Source of the DNA: Tachypleus tridentatus
Taxonomy: Eukaryota > Arthropoda > Merostomata > Xiphosura > Limulidae
NCBI RefSeq assembly: GCF_004210375.1
Contig: NC_134825.1
Coordinates: 9,858,001-9,922,000, forward strand
Length of the DNA: 64,000 bases
Reading direction: 5' to 3'
The translations under genes were made by a program, and so were the position numbers. The notes beneath the pieces were generated by a model. That model was given only the letters and a program-made list of their open reading frames with translations. It did no database searches and was not told where the DNA came from. Each line of letters starts with the position of its first letter. The stretch's first letter is position 1. Below are positions 1-12,373 of this stretch, piece by piece.

Positions 1-452
1 ATTCTCAAATAATGCTCTAAGTGGTTAGTACATTGTTGGTGATCTGTTTCAAGAAGGCTCTGACGTAGGAAAGGATTACAGGAATCTTGGTGCCTCTCAC
101 GAAGCAGAATATGTCAAAGTCGTTAATTATCAACAGATTTCTACTTTTAAACGTGAGGGTGTATTTGTGTACGGAGAGAGACGAAGAGGAGGTTGCTGTA
201 ACAAAGATTACAGTGTTTACAGATCTGGAACCGGGTAAGTACAGCACCAAATGTAGAACGATTAAAGAGTTTACAACCTGAAATATGTTCCTGGAATTTT
301 CGACAAGGATTTTGAATACTCCTGCACTTTGCTCTAGTAGTTTGTTTCCGATAAAGTCCTATCTTGGTGACTGAATTCTTTATCACAGGTTCAAGTTCGA
401 TTCACTGTACAGGTCAATCTTTATTCTCTAACGTACAAAGAAGTCACTGAGA
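1..452. other. Unique sequence, no gene recognised
   Basis: This stretch is non-repetitive and AT-rich. Short open frames of 64-79 codons exist on both strands over the same bases, as expected by chance, and none resembles a known domain. The first degenerate copies of the neighbouring minisatellite appear at its right edge. Confidence 0.5.
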
Positions 453-2450
453 GATGTCATACAATATGTTGGTTTCAAGCATGTCGTACAGCATATGGAT
501 TTACTAACTATGTCATACAGTATGTTAGTTTTAATTATATCATACAGTACACAGGTTTATTAACTATGTCATACAGTATGTTAGTTTTAATTATATCATA
601 CAGTACACATGTTTATTAATTATGTCATACAGTATGTTAGTTTTAATTATATCATACAGTACACAGATTTATTAATTATGTCATACAGTATGCTAGTTTT
701 AATTATATCATACAGTACACATGTTTATTAACTATGTCATACAGTATGTTAGTTTTAATTATATCATACAGTACACATGTTTATTAATTATGTCATACAG
801 TATGTTAGTTTTAATTATATCATACAGTACACATGTTTATTAACTATGTCATACAGTGTGTTAGTTTTAATTATATCATACAGTACACAGGTTTATTAAT
901 TATGTCATACAGTATGTTAGTTTTAATTATATCATACAGTATGTTAGTTTTAATTATATCATACAGTACACAGGTTTATTAACTATGTCATACAGTGTGT
1001 TAGTTTTAATTATATCATACAGTACACAGGTTTATTAATTATATCATACAGTACACATGTTTATTAACTATGTCATACAGTGTGTTAGTTTTAATTATAT
1101 CATACAGTACCCAGGTTTATTAATTATGTCATACAGTGTGTTAGTTTTAATTATATCATACAGTACCCAGGTTTATTAATTATGTCATACAATATGTTAG
1201 TTTTAATTATATCATACAATACACAGGATTATTAATTATGTCATACAGTATGCTAGTTTTAATTATATCATACAGTACCCAGGTTTATTAATCATGTCAT
1301 ACAGTGTGTTAGTTTTAATTATGTCATACAGTACACATGTTTATTAACTGTGTCATACAGTATGTTAGTTTTAATTATATCATACAGTACACAGGTTTAT
1401 TAATTATGTCATACAGTGTGTTAGTTTTAATTATGTCATACAGTACACATGTTTATTAACTGTGTCATACAGTATGTTAGTTTTAATTATATCATACAGT
1501 ACACATGTTTATTAATTATGTCATACAGTATGTTAGTTTTAATTATGTCATACAGTACACAGGTTTATTAACTATGTCATACAGTGTGTTAGTTTTAATT
1601 ATGTCATACAGTACACATGTTTATTAATTATGCCATACAGTGTGTTAGTTTTAATTATGTCATACAGTACACATGTTTATTAACTGTGTCATACAGTGTG
1701 TTAGTTTTAATTATGTCATACAGTACACATGTTTATTAATTATGTCATACAGTGTGTTAGTTTTAATTATGTCATACAGTACACATGTTTATTAACTGTG
1801 TCATACAGTATGTTAGTTTTAATTATATCATACAGTACACATGTTTATTAATTATGTCATACAGTATGTTAGTTTTAATTATGTCATACAGTACACAGGT
1901 TTATTAACTATGTCATACAGTGTGTTAGTTTTAATTATGTCATACATAACACATGTTTATTAACTATGTCATACAGTGTGTTAGTTTTAATTATGTCATA
2001 CAGTACACAGGTTTATTATGTATGTGATACAGTATGTTAGTTTTTATTATGCCATATAGTATTCGGGTTTTGATTATGTTATAAAGTAGATGGGTTTATT
2101 AATTATGTCATACATTATACAGGTTTTAATTATGTTATAAAGTAGATGGGTTTATTAATTATGTCATACAGTATACGGGTTTTAATTATGTTATAAAGTA
2201 GATGGGTTTATTAATTATCTCATACAGTATATAACTTTGTTAATTAATATCATATAGTATGTGGGTTTATTAATTATGTCATACAGTATATAACTTTGTT
2301 AATAATATCATATAATATGTGGGTTTATTAATTATGTCATACAGTATATAACTTTGTTAATTAATATCATATAGTATGTGGGTTTATTAATTATGTCATA
2401 CAGTATATAGCTTTGTTAATTAATATCATATAGTATGTGGTTAATTAATT
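453..2450. repeat. 56-bp dimeric minisatellite (28 + 28 bp)
   Basis: About 35 tandem units of 56 bp. Each unit is two related 28-bp halves: one contains tgtcatacagtatgttag and the other tatcatacagtacacagg. Both halves share the (a/t)t(a/g)tcatacagta core, so the array is a dimeric higher-order repeat. The period was measured from tgtcatacag at 511 and 567. Variants include gtgtg for gtatg, gtaccc for gtacac, and atgt or aggt before the ttattaa. After about 2,020 the units decay into longer derivatives containing gtatataactttgttaatta. Multiple stops argue against coding. Confidence 0.95.
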
Positions 2451-2704
2451 AGTTACTTCTTTTGGGTTAAGAGTTGCCGTTTATGCGGCAAGAACGTCCA
2501 ACTGATTGAATTTTTCGGTATCTCTAACACTGAGATGTCCATGTCTGAACCATAAAGCTGTCTGACTGAATCGCTAACCCATTGGATTTAGGTTGTCTAA
2601 TGACACTGTCTTTAGAATGTTTATCGTTAGAATAAGAAGTTTATTTAACGTTGAACTGTGAGAAGATACGGCATAATTTTTCACCAGCAGTAGACATGTG
2701 CGTC
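2451..2704. other. Unique spacer
   Basis: Non-repetitive sequence between the 56-bp array and the first SINE. I see no gene signature in it. Confidence 0.4.
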
Positions 2705-3002
2705 TCTGTTAATTTTGTTTGTTCGTTTTGAATTTGGCGCAAAGCTACACGAGAGCTATCTGCGCTAGCTGTTCCTAATTTAGCAGTGTAAGGCTAGAGG
2801 GAAGGCAGGTAGTCATCACCACCCACCGCCAACTCTTGGGCTACTATTTTGCCAACGAATAGTGGAACTGACCGTCACGTTATAACGCCTCCACGGCTGA
2901 AAGGGCGAGCATGTTGGGTGTGACGGGGATTCGAACCCGCGACCCTCGGATTACGAGTCGAGTAACTTAACCACCTAGCCATTCCGGGCATTCTGTTAAT
3001 TT
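2705..3002 (-). mobile_element. Family 1 SINE (subfamily A) with 11-bp target-site duplication
   Basis: A full-length tRNA-derived SINE on the minus strand (element body 2,716-2,991). Read from its own 5' end it has a tRNA-like head with an A-box-like segment (ggctaggtggttaag) and a B box (gggttcgaatcccc), then a conserved body containing actattcgttggcaaa and ggcggtgggtggtgatgac, and a tail ending in caaaattcaaaac-type sequence with a (caaa)n-like end. It is flanked by direct repeats tctgttaattt at 2,705-2,715 and 2,992-3,002, the mark of LINE-mediated retroposition. It belongs to the subfamily with gtcacacc after the B box and gcgcaaagctacacgag near the tail. Confidence 0.9.
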
Positions 3003-3298
3003 GATAGAACAACTATAATGCGAGCATGGTATCTCAAACCATACTATTATTAACCCGTATTCAAAAGCATGTTCGTGTTAATTTGATTTCTATCCGTTTA
3101 TTTTTAGAAGAATTAAACAAGTACAATGTTTACCTCACGAGCCATCAAGAAAGGATCGGTTTACAGTAATCCTGTTAATCTGAACACTATCAAGTCATTA
3201 CTTAGACAGTGACAGAAACTATTTAGAGAACCATCATAAGGACATTTTCAACCTGGTTACTTTTATTCACTGGGAAACATTGAAAAATACTTGGTTAT
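3003..3298. other. Unique spacer
   Basis: Non-repetitive AT-rich sequence between the SINE and the 38-bp array. No gene signature is visible. Confidence 0.4.
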
Positions 3299-4386
3299 GT
3301 GTGAGGGAAGTGTGGGAATATTGACACTGTCACTGAGTGTGAGGGAAGTGTGTGAATATTAAAACTGTTGTCAACTGCAAGGAATGTGTGTGAATATTAA
3401 CACTGTCACCGAATGTGAGGAATGTGTGTGAATATTAACACTGTCACCGAATGTGAGGAATGTGTGTGAATATTAACAGTCACCAAATGTGAGGAATATG
3501 TGTGAATATTAACACTGTCACCGAATGTGAGGAATGTGTGTGAATATTATCACTGTCACCGAATGTGAGAATGTGTGTGAATATTAACACTGTCACCAAA
3601 TGTGAGAAATGTGTGTGAATATTAACACTGTCACCGAATGTGAGTAATGTGTGAATATTAACACTGTCACCGAATGTGAGGAATGTGTGAATATTAACAC
3701 TGTCACCGAATGTGAGGAATGTGTGTGAATATTAACACTGTCACCGAATGTGAGAAATGTGTGTGAATATTAACACTGTCACCGAATGTGAGGAATGTGT
3801 GTGAATATTAACACTGTCACCGAATGTGAGGAATGTATGTGAATATTAACACTGTCACCGAATGTGAGAAATGTGTGTGAATATTAACACTGTCACCGAA
3901 TGTGAAAATGTGTGTGAATATTAACACTGTCACCGAATGTGAGGAATGTGTGAATATTAACACTGTCACCGAATGTGAGAAATGTGTGTGAATATTAACA
4001 CTGTCACCGAATGTGAGGAATGTGTGAATATTAACACTGTCACCGAATGTGAGAAATGTGTGTGAATATTAACACTGTCACCGAATGTGAGGAATGTGTG
4101 TGAATATTAACACTGTCACCGAATGTGAGAATGTGTGAATATTAACACTGTCACCGAATGTGAGAAATGTGTGTGAATATTAACACTGTCACCGAATGTG
4201 AAAATGTGTGTGAATATTAACACTGTCACCGAATGTGAGGAATGTGTGTGAATATTAACACTGTCACCGAATGTGAGAAATGTGTGTGAATATTAACACT
4301 GTCACCGAATGTGAGAAATGTGTGTGAATATTAACACTGTCACCGAATGTGAGGAATGTGTGTGAATATTAACACTGTCACCGCAT
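3299..4386. repeat. 38-bp minisatellite
   Basis: About 28 tandem units built on gaatattaacactgtcacc followed by gaatgtgaggaatgtgtgt. Length variants of 34-38 bp arise from loss of gt or a/g steps in the gtgtgtg part. The left edge (3,299-3,400) is diverged and the centre is near-identical, which suggests recent homogenisation. The frame is broken by many stops and by the length changes, so it is not coding. Confidence 0.95.
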
Positions 4387-6009
4387 TTAAACTTGTATGC
4401 TTTTGTTTCTATTTAGCCAATTCAATAAAGACATGATTTGATTGATTGCTCTTCTCATAATTACTTATTGTTATTTTTGCTTCAGTCTGCTACCGTGGAA
4501 TATCTTCATGTCCCAAAGTAACGTTTATTAACAGCATACATATTTTAACACAGTGGTTTTACGAGGTTGAATAATAACACGATTACATGAATATTTTGAT
4601 CAACAGCTTCTTTGTCGGCTTATAAAACATGCTTTAAGTTCACGTATTGCTCTTTAGTAATTCACTCTATGTTTAAAGCAAGTGGCCAATCACAATCTAG
4701 ATTACACACGATAACGTTCTTATCACATGAAAGCGGAAACAAAACACACCAGCCTGAACTACAGACCACAAGGTGTCGCTGTGACTTTTCTACATTGCAA
4801 ACAATCGTCTTTTAGTTTGGGATTAACCATCACGTGCTCTTCATATGCACCATCGACACCGTTTCTATCCAGGACAATACCACAATTCATCGAGAAGACA
4901 GATTTCGAAGAATTTCTAGTAGATGTAAGGAGATATGTCTCCAGGTTCCATACTGGGAGGTCTTCCTTCCACGATCTGACTGAGAAGGAATTGTGCTTTT
5001 GATGCTACAAGTCTACTATAAGATTAGAAACAATTACGTTTCACAACTAATCTAATACATGATACTGTGACTCGCATGAAAGACCTTAAGTTCGTACCAC
5101 ACGTGACACTCCTATAAACCCGAGATCGATTTCAACTTTAATCACACAGAGATAGATGATACGAGAGATAGTTGATATGCATATCATTGAGTTGTAAATA
5201 GCCAATCAATAATATTTACATACAAACTCCGCATTCAAACTTCGTGGAATTTGTATATAAACTAAAAGTAGGCCTGTCTTATCTTGTTTCTCCTCGACCA
5301 CTCCGATAAGTGTTTTTTGTTGTTTTTTTAAAATCTTACAAACAAAATTTGTTTTTATAAAAAATTGGTTTATGTAGCGTTGAGGATTTGTGGAAGCTAG
5401 AAATAAACTTGCTTGTTTGTTAAAAAAGTTGGGCTATCTTTGCTATGCATTTTTTAGCGTTACAACTCCTCAGACTTGCCACTGAAGTGGGGGCGCTCTG
5501 GAAATAAAATCGTCTGCTTGAGTTCAGCACAAACTTAGTTCAAGTATTGCGCAGTTTTCCCGCCAATTTGCTGAGCTTTTGTTTGTTTGGTTTAGGATTT
5601 CACGTGACGCTACCGAATGGTAATCTGTACTTAGCCACCCCAAGTTTGATTTGATACACTAGTTGACAGTATACACTGTCAAATCCTGGGTTAATCTTTT
5701 GTGATCGATCAGAACAATGTAACTCTTGCTACCATGGCCACATAGTGTAGATAGCGATTTTATGGTAACAGATAGCTAGCTATAATTTATCAGATTCACA
5801 GGCTGCACATAGCTAGCTAGGCCATACATAATCCCAGGCCAGATGGCTAAGTTTTTTTTTTTAATTTTTGAAGTCACAAAGCGCGTATGTATCATGTATG
5901 TACCATAAGTTTAGAGGTGACAGCGTGCAACGTGTATGCAACAGGTTAATTCTAGATTAAATTACGTCAATTGAAATCAATAGGATGATAATTCCTGATC
6001 AGATTACAT
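4387..6009. other. Unique intergenic stretch
   Basis: No recognisable gene. A 91-codon open frame (4,727-5,002, plus strand) has a fairly protein-like C-terminal half with mixed charged and hydrophobic residues, but it matches nothing I know and overlaps another frame. A short palindrome (ttgacagt, 4-bp centre, actgtcaa) lies near 5,662-5,681. The rest is AT-rich with homopolymer T runs. Confidence 0.4.
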
Positions 6010-6840
6010 TAGCTGTTTAGTTAGTTTACAATAGTTGATTGCTAGTTTAAAATAGCTGTTTGGTTAAGTTACAATAGTTGTTTGGTTAGATTACATTAAC
6101 TGTTTGATGATCTAACCTTAACTGTTGGTTAGTTTACAACAGTTGTTTGGTAAGGCTACAATATCTTGATTTTATTAGGATAAAATAGGAGTTTTATTAA
6201 TTTAGAAGAGTTGGTTGTTAGTTTACAACAACTGTTTTGCTAGATAAAATAACAATTTGGTTAGACTACATTAACTATTTGGTTAGGTTACAAAAGGTGG
6301 TTTTTATTGTATTCAGTGTTTGGTTAATCTACAATAGCTGCTTGGTTTGTTTACCATAGCTAATTATTTAGATTACAATAGCTCTTACTTTAGTGCACTA
6401 TAGATATTTGTTTTTTGTTACATTTCGTGTTTAATTAGTTTACAATAGCTGTTTGGTTAGTTTACAATAATTATTTGATTTGGTCACATAGCTGTTAGTT
6501 TAGGTCACAGCATTTGTTTGCTTAGTCTACAATAGTTGTTTGGTTAGTTTACAATAGTTATTTGGTGAGTTTACAATAGTTCTTTGATTAGGCTACAATA
6601 GCTGTTTGGTTAGTTTGCAATAGCTAATAAAACTACTAATTTAAAATGGTTATTTGTCAGTTTCCAATAGCTGTTTACTTAAGATAAAATAGCAGTTTGG
6701 TTATATTACATTCGATGCTTGGTTAGTTTACAGTAATTGTTTGATTGGTATAAAGAGTTATTTAGTTAGGTTAGTATATTACTTGGTTAGTTTACAATAC
6801 ATTTTTGTTTGGTTACAATAAATGTTTTAAAGATTACATC
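6010..6840. repeat. Old, degenerate 22-bp minisatellite
   Basis: A loose tandem series based on ttggttagtttacaatagctg with about 22-bp spacing. Most copies differ by several substitutions and small indels, so this is an older array than the others in the window. Clear runs remain near 6,430-6,620. Confidence 0.8.
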
Positions 6841-7812
6841 TCCTCGAGGTAAAGTGTGTGTTTGTTTCATACAGTTAAAGTTTAGTGCAAAAATGAACCG
6901 TGCCAAATAAATGTTATGTTTATAACATTACAATAAAAAAACTAAACTTTAATATCAAAAGTATTTGAAATAGATCACTTTTATCTGATACATTTGATAT
7001 ATTTTGTATACGTCAAGACTGACTCTCGGACAGATCAAGAGACAAATATAACTATAAAAAATACACAAACTATTGCCATTAAAACTGTTGATAGATGTTA
7101 TCTGATATTTTCGAAAATTATATAAAATATGTTTGTTAAAGACCAGTTGCTAAAACTATAAATATAAAAATCATGCCATTCCAAAGAGTGCTATCATTTC
7201 GATCAGAGATATGCATATATTGATGGTAATACTTGGCATTAGACCTCTAACACCACATGTTTGTACAGACACGCATGTTCAATTTAACAACGTGCAAAAC
7301 CAAAACAAACTTTCGGCATCCAGAATTATCAATAGTATGACGTCATAACAGTAACGGGATACGCTCAACGTAACTGAGATTTCTACAACGAAAACTGGAA
7401 TCGATCAAACCAACTTCCAAATTTAGTATCAAAATTAAACCTAACACCAATAACTTGTCTGATAAGATCGCTGTATCAATATCAAACGATGAAATAATAA
7501 ACAATTTGCCATTTAAATTTCTCAGTAAAAATATGACTACGAACTGTAACTAATCAACTGTTAATAAATAATTCAATAATCCATTGATAAACAACGTTTT
7601 ACATTTTCTGTGAAGTAGTTTTTAGATACCATATTTGTCGTCAATGAGCATGCGCAGTTAATTTTATTAACTGATTATTTTGTTTTCAGAAACACGGTAT
7701 TATTCCAGAGATATCCTTACACGAAAAGATATAAAAACTTTGCTTCTATGTTTATGTGCGTGTTTTTAATTTTTAACAGTTATTATGCTGAAATCAGTAT
7801 TTGCCTCGTTAG
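6841..7812. other. Unique AT-rich stretch
   Basis: No gene, RNA or repeat recognised. Composition is strongly AT-rich, with scattered short A and T tracts. Confidence 0.4.
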
Positions 7813-7935
7813 GTTTGCTTGTTGTTTAGTGCAAAGATACACGATGGGCTGTCAGTGCTGTGCCCACAAAAAAGTATCAGCACGAGGTTTTTAGTTGTAA
7901 GACTTCAGATTTACTGATGAGCCACTGAGGGGTAA
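7813..7935 (-). mobile_element. Family 2 SINE copy (diverged)
   Basis: On the plus strand it reads gcttgttgtttagtgcaaag, then tacacgatgggctgtcagtgctgtgccc, then tttttagttgtaag, and ends gccactgagggg. The reverse complement has a tRNA-like head (A-box-like segment around agtggctcatcagta) and a diverged B-box region, so the element lies on the minus strand. It is unrelated in sequence to family 1 beyond the shared tRNA-derived design. No clear target-site duplication was found. Confidence 0.7.
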
Positions 7936-8422
7936 ATGGACTCACAAGTTTTACATCGAAACTATAAAGACTTGCTGGTAACACCAACGTATAAACGTAA
8001 GATGGGCCAGCAGAAAAACAACAACACGTAATTCGACAATTTCAAACATTTCACAAATATCGCCTGTGAAATATTTTTAAGATGAGAAGTATATCACGTT
8101 AATTAATTTACTACGCTACCTCATTCCATTACTAACACACATGGTTGTCTGAATTGTGTGTGAAACAAGAACATACGCCATTCATAACTAAAACCAAAAC
8201 CTTTTTTAACACGTGGTTTTCTGGCTTGTATATCAAATACGCTATTCGTAACTTGAAAACGAATAGTTTTAAACATATGATCGTTAGACTTGGAAGGAAA
8301 CCTAAAAATCATGTTATTATTTATAATTTTAAATGTTTCTCTCATCTTAATTTAGAACACTAAAATTATACTTATTTACTACGCATCACGATAATATAAT
8401 GCCGCAGATACACCGGGCGGCA
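7936..8422. other. Unique AT-rich stretch
   Basis: Two overlapping open frames of 72-74 codons on opposite strands (8,121-8,363) look like chance. No domain or RNA is recognisable. Confidence 0.4.
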
Positions 8423-8670
8423 CTCGACTCGTAATCTGAGGGTCGCGGCTTCGAATCCCCGTCACATCAAACATGTTCGCCCTTTCAGCCATGGGGGCGT
8501 TAAAATGTGACGATCGATTTCACTATTCGTTGGTTAACGAGTAGCCCAAGCGTTGGCGGTGGGTGGTGATGACGAGCTGCCTTCTCTCTAGTCTTACACT
8601 GCTAAATTAGGGACGGACAGCGCAGATAGCCGTCGTAGCTTTGGCGAAATTCAAACCAAACCGAACAACA
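8423..8670 (+). mobile_element. Family 1 SINE (subfamily A), diverged 5' end
   Basis: Plus-strand copy recognised by actcgactcgtaatctgagg, a B box ggcttcgaatcccc with one change, the conserved actattcgttgg and ggcggtgggtggtgatgac body, and the tail cgaaattcaaaccaaacc. The first part of the tRNA head is diverged. It is older than the subfamily B copies, judged by substitutions. Confidence 0.88.
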
Positions 8671-8816
8671 TTTCTAAAGCAAAATAATGTCTATGACTTA
8701 ACCGTTGTAAATCTCTAAACAGATCTGTGCAGACAAGAGAGTCTAACACTAAAGAGTCGTTACCTGTAATGTTACTGTAAACTAACGAATTACGAAGTTT
8801 TTTTTACAACTGATTA

Positions 8817-8850
8817 AACAACACTGTAGGAGCTAAGTTACAGTGTTGTT
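8817..8850. other. Perfect 12-bp inverted repeat (small hairpin)
   Basis: aacaacactgta at 8,817-8,828 is exactly complementary to tacagtgttgtt at 8,839-8,850, with a 10-base loop, and a T run follows. It could be a foldback relic or a chance hairpin. No transcript context supports a terminator function. Confidence 0.5.
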
Positions 8851-9161
8851 TTTTAAATTAAATGTCTTCTATATTTTTGTTTATTCTTCAAGACAACAGT
8901 GCCATCTACCTTTAGTTTTGGTTCTTGTTTTACTACACACTGCGGTTGGAGATTATTTAAAATAACGAACTAAATAAAAGTTTTTATCATTAATGCATAA
9001 ACTTATTGAAGCCTTTCGATATATAAAAAAATGAAAGACTAAAACTATAGAGATATAACTTGAAGAAATTATAACCGAAAAATGTTGTTCAATTTATTGT
9101 ACAAAGGAAGCGCTTCCATATGACAGCTGTGGATGTCAGTAGAAAATGAAAAACAAATCAA

Positions 9162-9238
9162 TCGAATGACACTTTCGAATGGTGGATTTTCTTCAGTTTT
9201 CTCTGAAGAAGAAAGGTCCACCATTCTGAAGTGTTCGA
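9162..9238. repeat. Foldback: two inverted copies of a ribozyme-like motif
   Basis: The left arm (9,162-9,196) and right arm (9,203-9,238) are imperfect inverted copies separated by the 6-base spacer ttttct. Each arm, read outward from the spacer, has ctgaaga, a stem-forming segment with tccacc, and a gaa(a)gtgt segment. This spacing is reminiscent of the hammerhead core (CUGANGA, stem II, GAAA). Pairing of the two arms would compete with any such fold. Whether it derives from a Penelope-like element terminal repeat is inference. Confidence 0.45.
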
Positions 9239-9673
9239 GTTACAGAGTTTTATTGCTTTACATTAAGACCTTCCAATTTGTTTCTGGATTAACTTGTAAG
9301 TAAACAGATTGTATACTGGACTTTGAAAGGATTACACGTGGAAGTTTTCACATGCATTCTCAACAAAGTCAAAAGGACATTAAACATAATAATAGGATAA
9401 GTTGAAATATATATAAGCAACTCAGACAAGCTATGAACTCAAGGAACTTGTGAAATTTAGTACTAAGACTAAACAGTTGACAAACACATACACTCATAGA
9501 TGCCATTAATCGTCTTGCTGTTGAAACAAACCAGATAGTACATTAATATCTATGTTATCTCAAAATAATCCTTTCTAGTTTTAATTTTTTCGTTTCAGTA
9601 CAAAGATTTTAGGCTTAGATGGCAATATGTTCTTCGAATTTCTTTAAATGAATGTATAATTATTTTCGTTTAG
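9239..9673. other. Unique sequence
   Basis: No gene or repeat recognised. The first bases may be the continuation of the element that supplied the foldback. Confidence 0.35.
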
Positions 9674-9870
9674 TAACCCGAGGGTCGTGGGTTCGAATCC
9701 CCGTCACACCAAACATGCTCGTCCTTTCAGACGTGGGGGCGTTTTAATGTTACGTTCAATCCCTCTATTCGTTGGTAAAAGAGTATCCCAAAAGTTGGCG
9801 GTTTGTGCTTGATGACTAAACTGCTTCTAGTCTCACATTGCACGAAATTCAAAAAATAAACCAAACCTTT
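9674..9870 (+). mobile_element. Family 1 SINE (subfamily A), 5'-truncated with 3' deletion
   Basis: The copy begins just before the B box (gggttcgaatccccgtcac) and keeps the actattcgttgg... body (here ctctattcgttggtaaaag). It lacks the segment with the gctaaattagggacgg motif before the tail, going directly from tctagtctcacattgc to acgaaattcaaaa. Confidence 0.88.
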
Positions 9871-10068
9871 CTTCGTGACCTTAAAACCTAACCCTCGCCA
9901 CACCAAATATTGGACAATCTTCAACAGGTAAGACTTTGCCTCTTCCCTTCAAAGAAGTTGGTGTCTATTGGTTTGTCTTCTGAGTAATAAACTTGTGTGT
10001 CTCTGACTAATAAATACTTTACAAACTTCTAAGGGATTTTTTAATTCCAGTTTCTAATTCCTGAGGAT

Positions 10069-10568
10069 NNNNNNNNNNNNNNNNNNNNNNNNNNNNNNNN
10101 NNNNNNNNNNNNNNNNNNNNNNNNNNNNNNNNNNNNNNNNNNNNNNNNNNNNNNNNNNNNNNNNNNNNNNNNNNNNNNNNNNNNNNNNNNNNNNNNNNNN
10201 NNNNNNNNNNNNNNNNNNNNNNNNNNNNNNNNNNNNNNNNNNNNNNNNNNNNNNNNNNNNNNNNNNNNNNNNNNNNNNNNNNNNNNNNNNNNNNNNNNNN
10301 NNNNNNNNNNNNNNNNNNNNNNNNNNNNNNNNNNNNNNNNNNNNNNNNNNNNNNNNNNNNNNNNNNNNNNNNNNNNNNNNNNNNNNNNNNNNNNNNNNNN
10401 NNNNNNNNNNNNNNNNNNNNNNNNNNNNNNNNNNNNNNNNNNNNNNNNNNNNNNNNNNNNNNNNNNNNNNNNNNNNNNNNNNNNNNNNNNNNNNNNNNNN
10501 NNNNNNNNNNNNNNNNNNNNNNNNNNNNNNNNNNNNNNNNNNNNNNNNNNNNNNNNNNNNNNNNNNNN
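10069..10568. other. Assembly gap (500 N)
   Basis: Exactly 500 unknown bases. The round length suggests a fixed-size scaffolding placeholder, so true distance is unknown. The 195-codon frame through it on the minus strand is an artefact of unknown codons. Confidence 0.99.
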
Positions 10569-12240
10569 TTAAAGTCTTTGTCCTTGTTTGAACTAGAAGT
10601 TTGCATTTGTTTTCCTTAGCTCTTAGAGTGACTTAATACGATCCAGGTTAAAAATTTCCATACAAACTTTATATTCAGAAATGGATGTCATTAATCATCT
10701 CCGTATGAAATCTGATAATGTGTAACATTTTATCAGCAATACTTTTATAACAGATAAATAAAAATGGATAATCGGTTCTTTAAAGTTGAACTAGGAATGA
10801 CCACAGAGAAACGTATCAGGATAAAAGGATATAACAGATTTACTGTTATACATTTATTTTAGTGTCTACCACGTGTTTTTCAGTATAATGTCTTACGCAT
10901 GTGACGTATATTGTTTAATGCGTATTGTTCAAGTCTCTTCTGTTTCTAAGTTTGTAGAATATTCTCTGGAGCAAGACTCAACAAGATGAGATTTCTGTGT
11001 TTTCGAACATTGTTGAAGATTCAAAATCTCACCTTAAACTATATAAACCAACATGCCGAGAGACAGTTAGTATTATTGTTATTGGTCAGCTACAGTCGGT
11101 ATACTATAAGCCTCGGATGTTATAATCGTGATTAATGTTTATTAATCGGAAAATTACAGTATTTTACCAGCACAGTTTATAGATTTCGAACATTACAAAC
11201 CATTCAACTTGAGTGAATTAACTTCGGATCTCAGGGTTTCTTTGAGAACACTAAATATCTTCGTCGGTAAAAATCAGCTTATAATCGATGTGAAGCCAAC
11301 CGAACCAGCTAGCTTGAACTCGGTGTAATAATGTTAACTCGGAATAAATGTGTTTGTCATGGACCTGGATTGTCGAAAAATATTTAGTTCTAGACCGTAT
11401 ATAAGACTCAGTATTATCTTTAAGTTTGTAAAACCCTTGTACATAAACCATTATTTGTAATAACTATTATTATCGATTGTATTATTAATTGTATATAAAA
11501 CATATTTTGTTTTTAGTAAAATCGTCTGTGTATCAGTCTTGTTGGCAAATATAAAAACAAATGGATACATATTAATATTTAATTAAGTTCTAAATAAAAA
11601 ACTACGATTATTTGAAATTGTAATACGTAACGTACGTAACGTAATAAATTGGAAACTCGCCGATGTCAACTGTAATACGTACTAGACGGCACTAGATATT
11701 GATGTACATAAATAATGGTAAAATGTCTACTTTACAAATGTCATGACGTTACACGTGAAGTCGTGTCATAACAGCCATTATCACACAAAGATATCTTCGG
11801 TTTCAAATTTTGTACATTTGTTAATATTTATCCTTAATATTAGAATTCAAATATTTAAAAGATGTAGTGAAAACAAATAACAAATATTTTAGTAGATTAG
11901 AAATACCTGAGTTACAGACAACTAAAGAGGAAACAGAGAAGGATATGCTTCTGACGTCATCCGTCTCATTCATGACAAAGAGGCAGCTTTCTATGACATA
12001 TGCGAATTGTCAAATAAACGCTGCATACCAAATAAATTTCTTAAATAATGAATTTAAAAACAGAATTAAACTAAGGGATAAATATAGCATGTATATATAT
12101 ACATATATATAGATAGAGTTGTTTTAAATTACATTTGAGAGACGTTCAGAAATTGGAAATGAAAGCTAAACATCAATAACATAGAATTGCGGTAGAAATA
12201 TTTCAAAAGAATGATTCAGATTTCAAAGAACACGTGGAAA
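10569..12240. other. Unique AT-rich stretch
   Basis: No gene recognised. An 81-codon open frame at 11,867-12,112 has low-complexity AT-driven composition and ends in a short (ta)n run. Near 11,628-11,645 there are tightly spaced acgtaacg repeats. Confidence 0.4.
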
Positions 12241-12349
12241 GTCCCTCGCTGGTACAGAGTTAAGTCTACGGAGTTACAATGCTAAAATTAGGGTTCGATT
12301 TCCCTCGGTGGGCTCAGCAGATAGCCCGATGTGGCTTTGTTATAAAATA
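12241..12349 (+). mobile_element. Family 3 SINE copy
   Basis: A short tRNA-derived element starting gtccctcgctggtacag (A-box region), with B box gggttcgatttccc, followed by ctcggtgggctcagcag, atagcccgatgtggc and an A-rich tail. It is distinct from families 1 and 2. The 55-bp minisatellite begins about 25 bp downstream. Confidence 0.82.
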
Positions 12350-12373
12350 ACATATACATACGTGGCAAAGATT

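Noticed and set aside
2716-2991. tRNA gene call from the A and B boxes of SINE heads
   Set aside because: The cloverleaf is imperfect and the tRNA-like part is joined to a repeated SINE body and tail in many copies, so these are SINE heads, not tRNA genes.
4727-5002. 91-codon open frame with a plausible protein-like C-terminal half
   Set aside because: No recognisable domain, overlaps another frame at 4,612-4,815, and no clear splice or promoter context. It could be an exon, but the evidence is too thin.
8817-8850. Bacterial-type terminator (hairpin plus T run)
   Set aside because: The setting is eukaryotic and no transcript ends here by any other sign.
10019-10606. 195-codon minus-strand frame
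   Set aside because: It runs through the 500-N gap; almost all residues are unknown.
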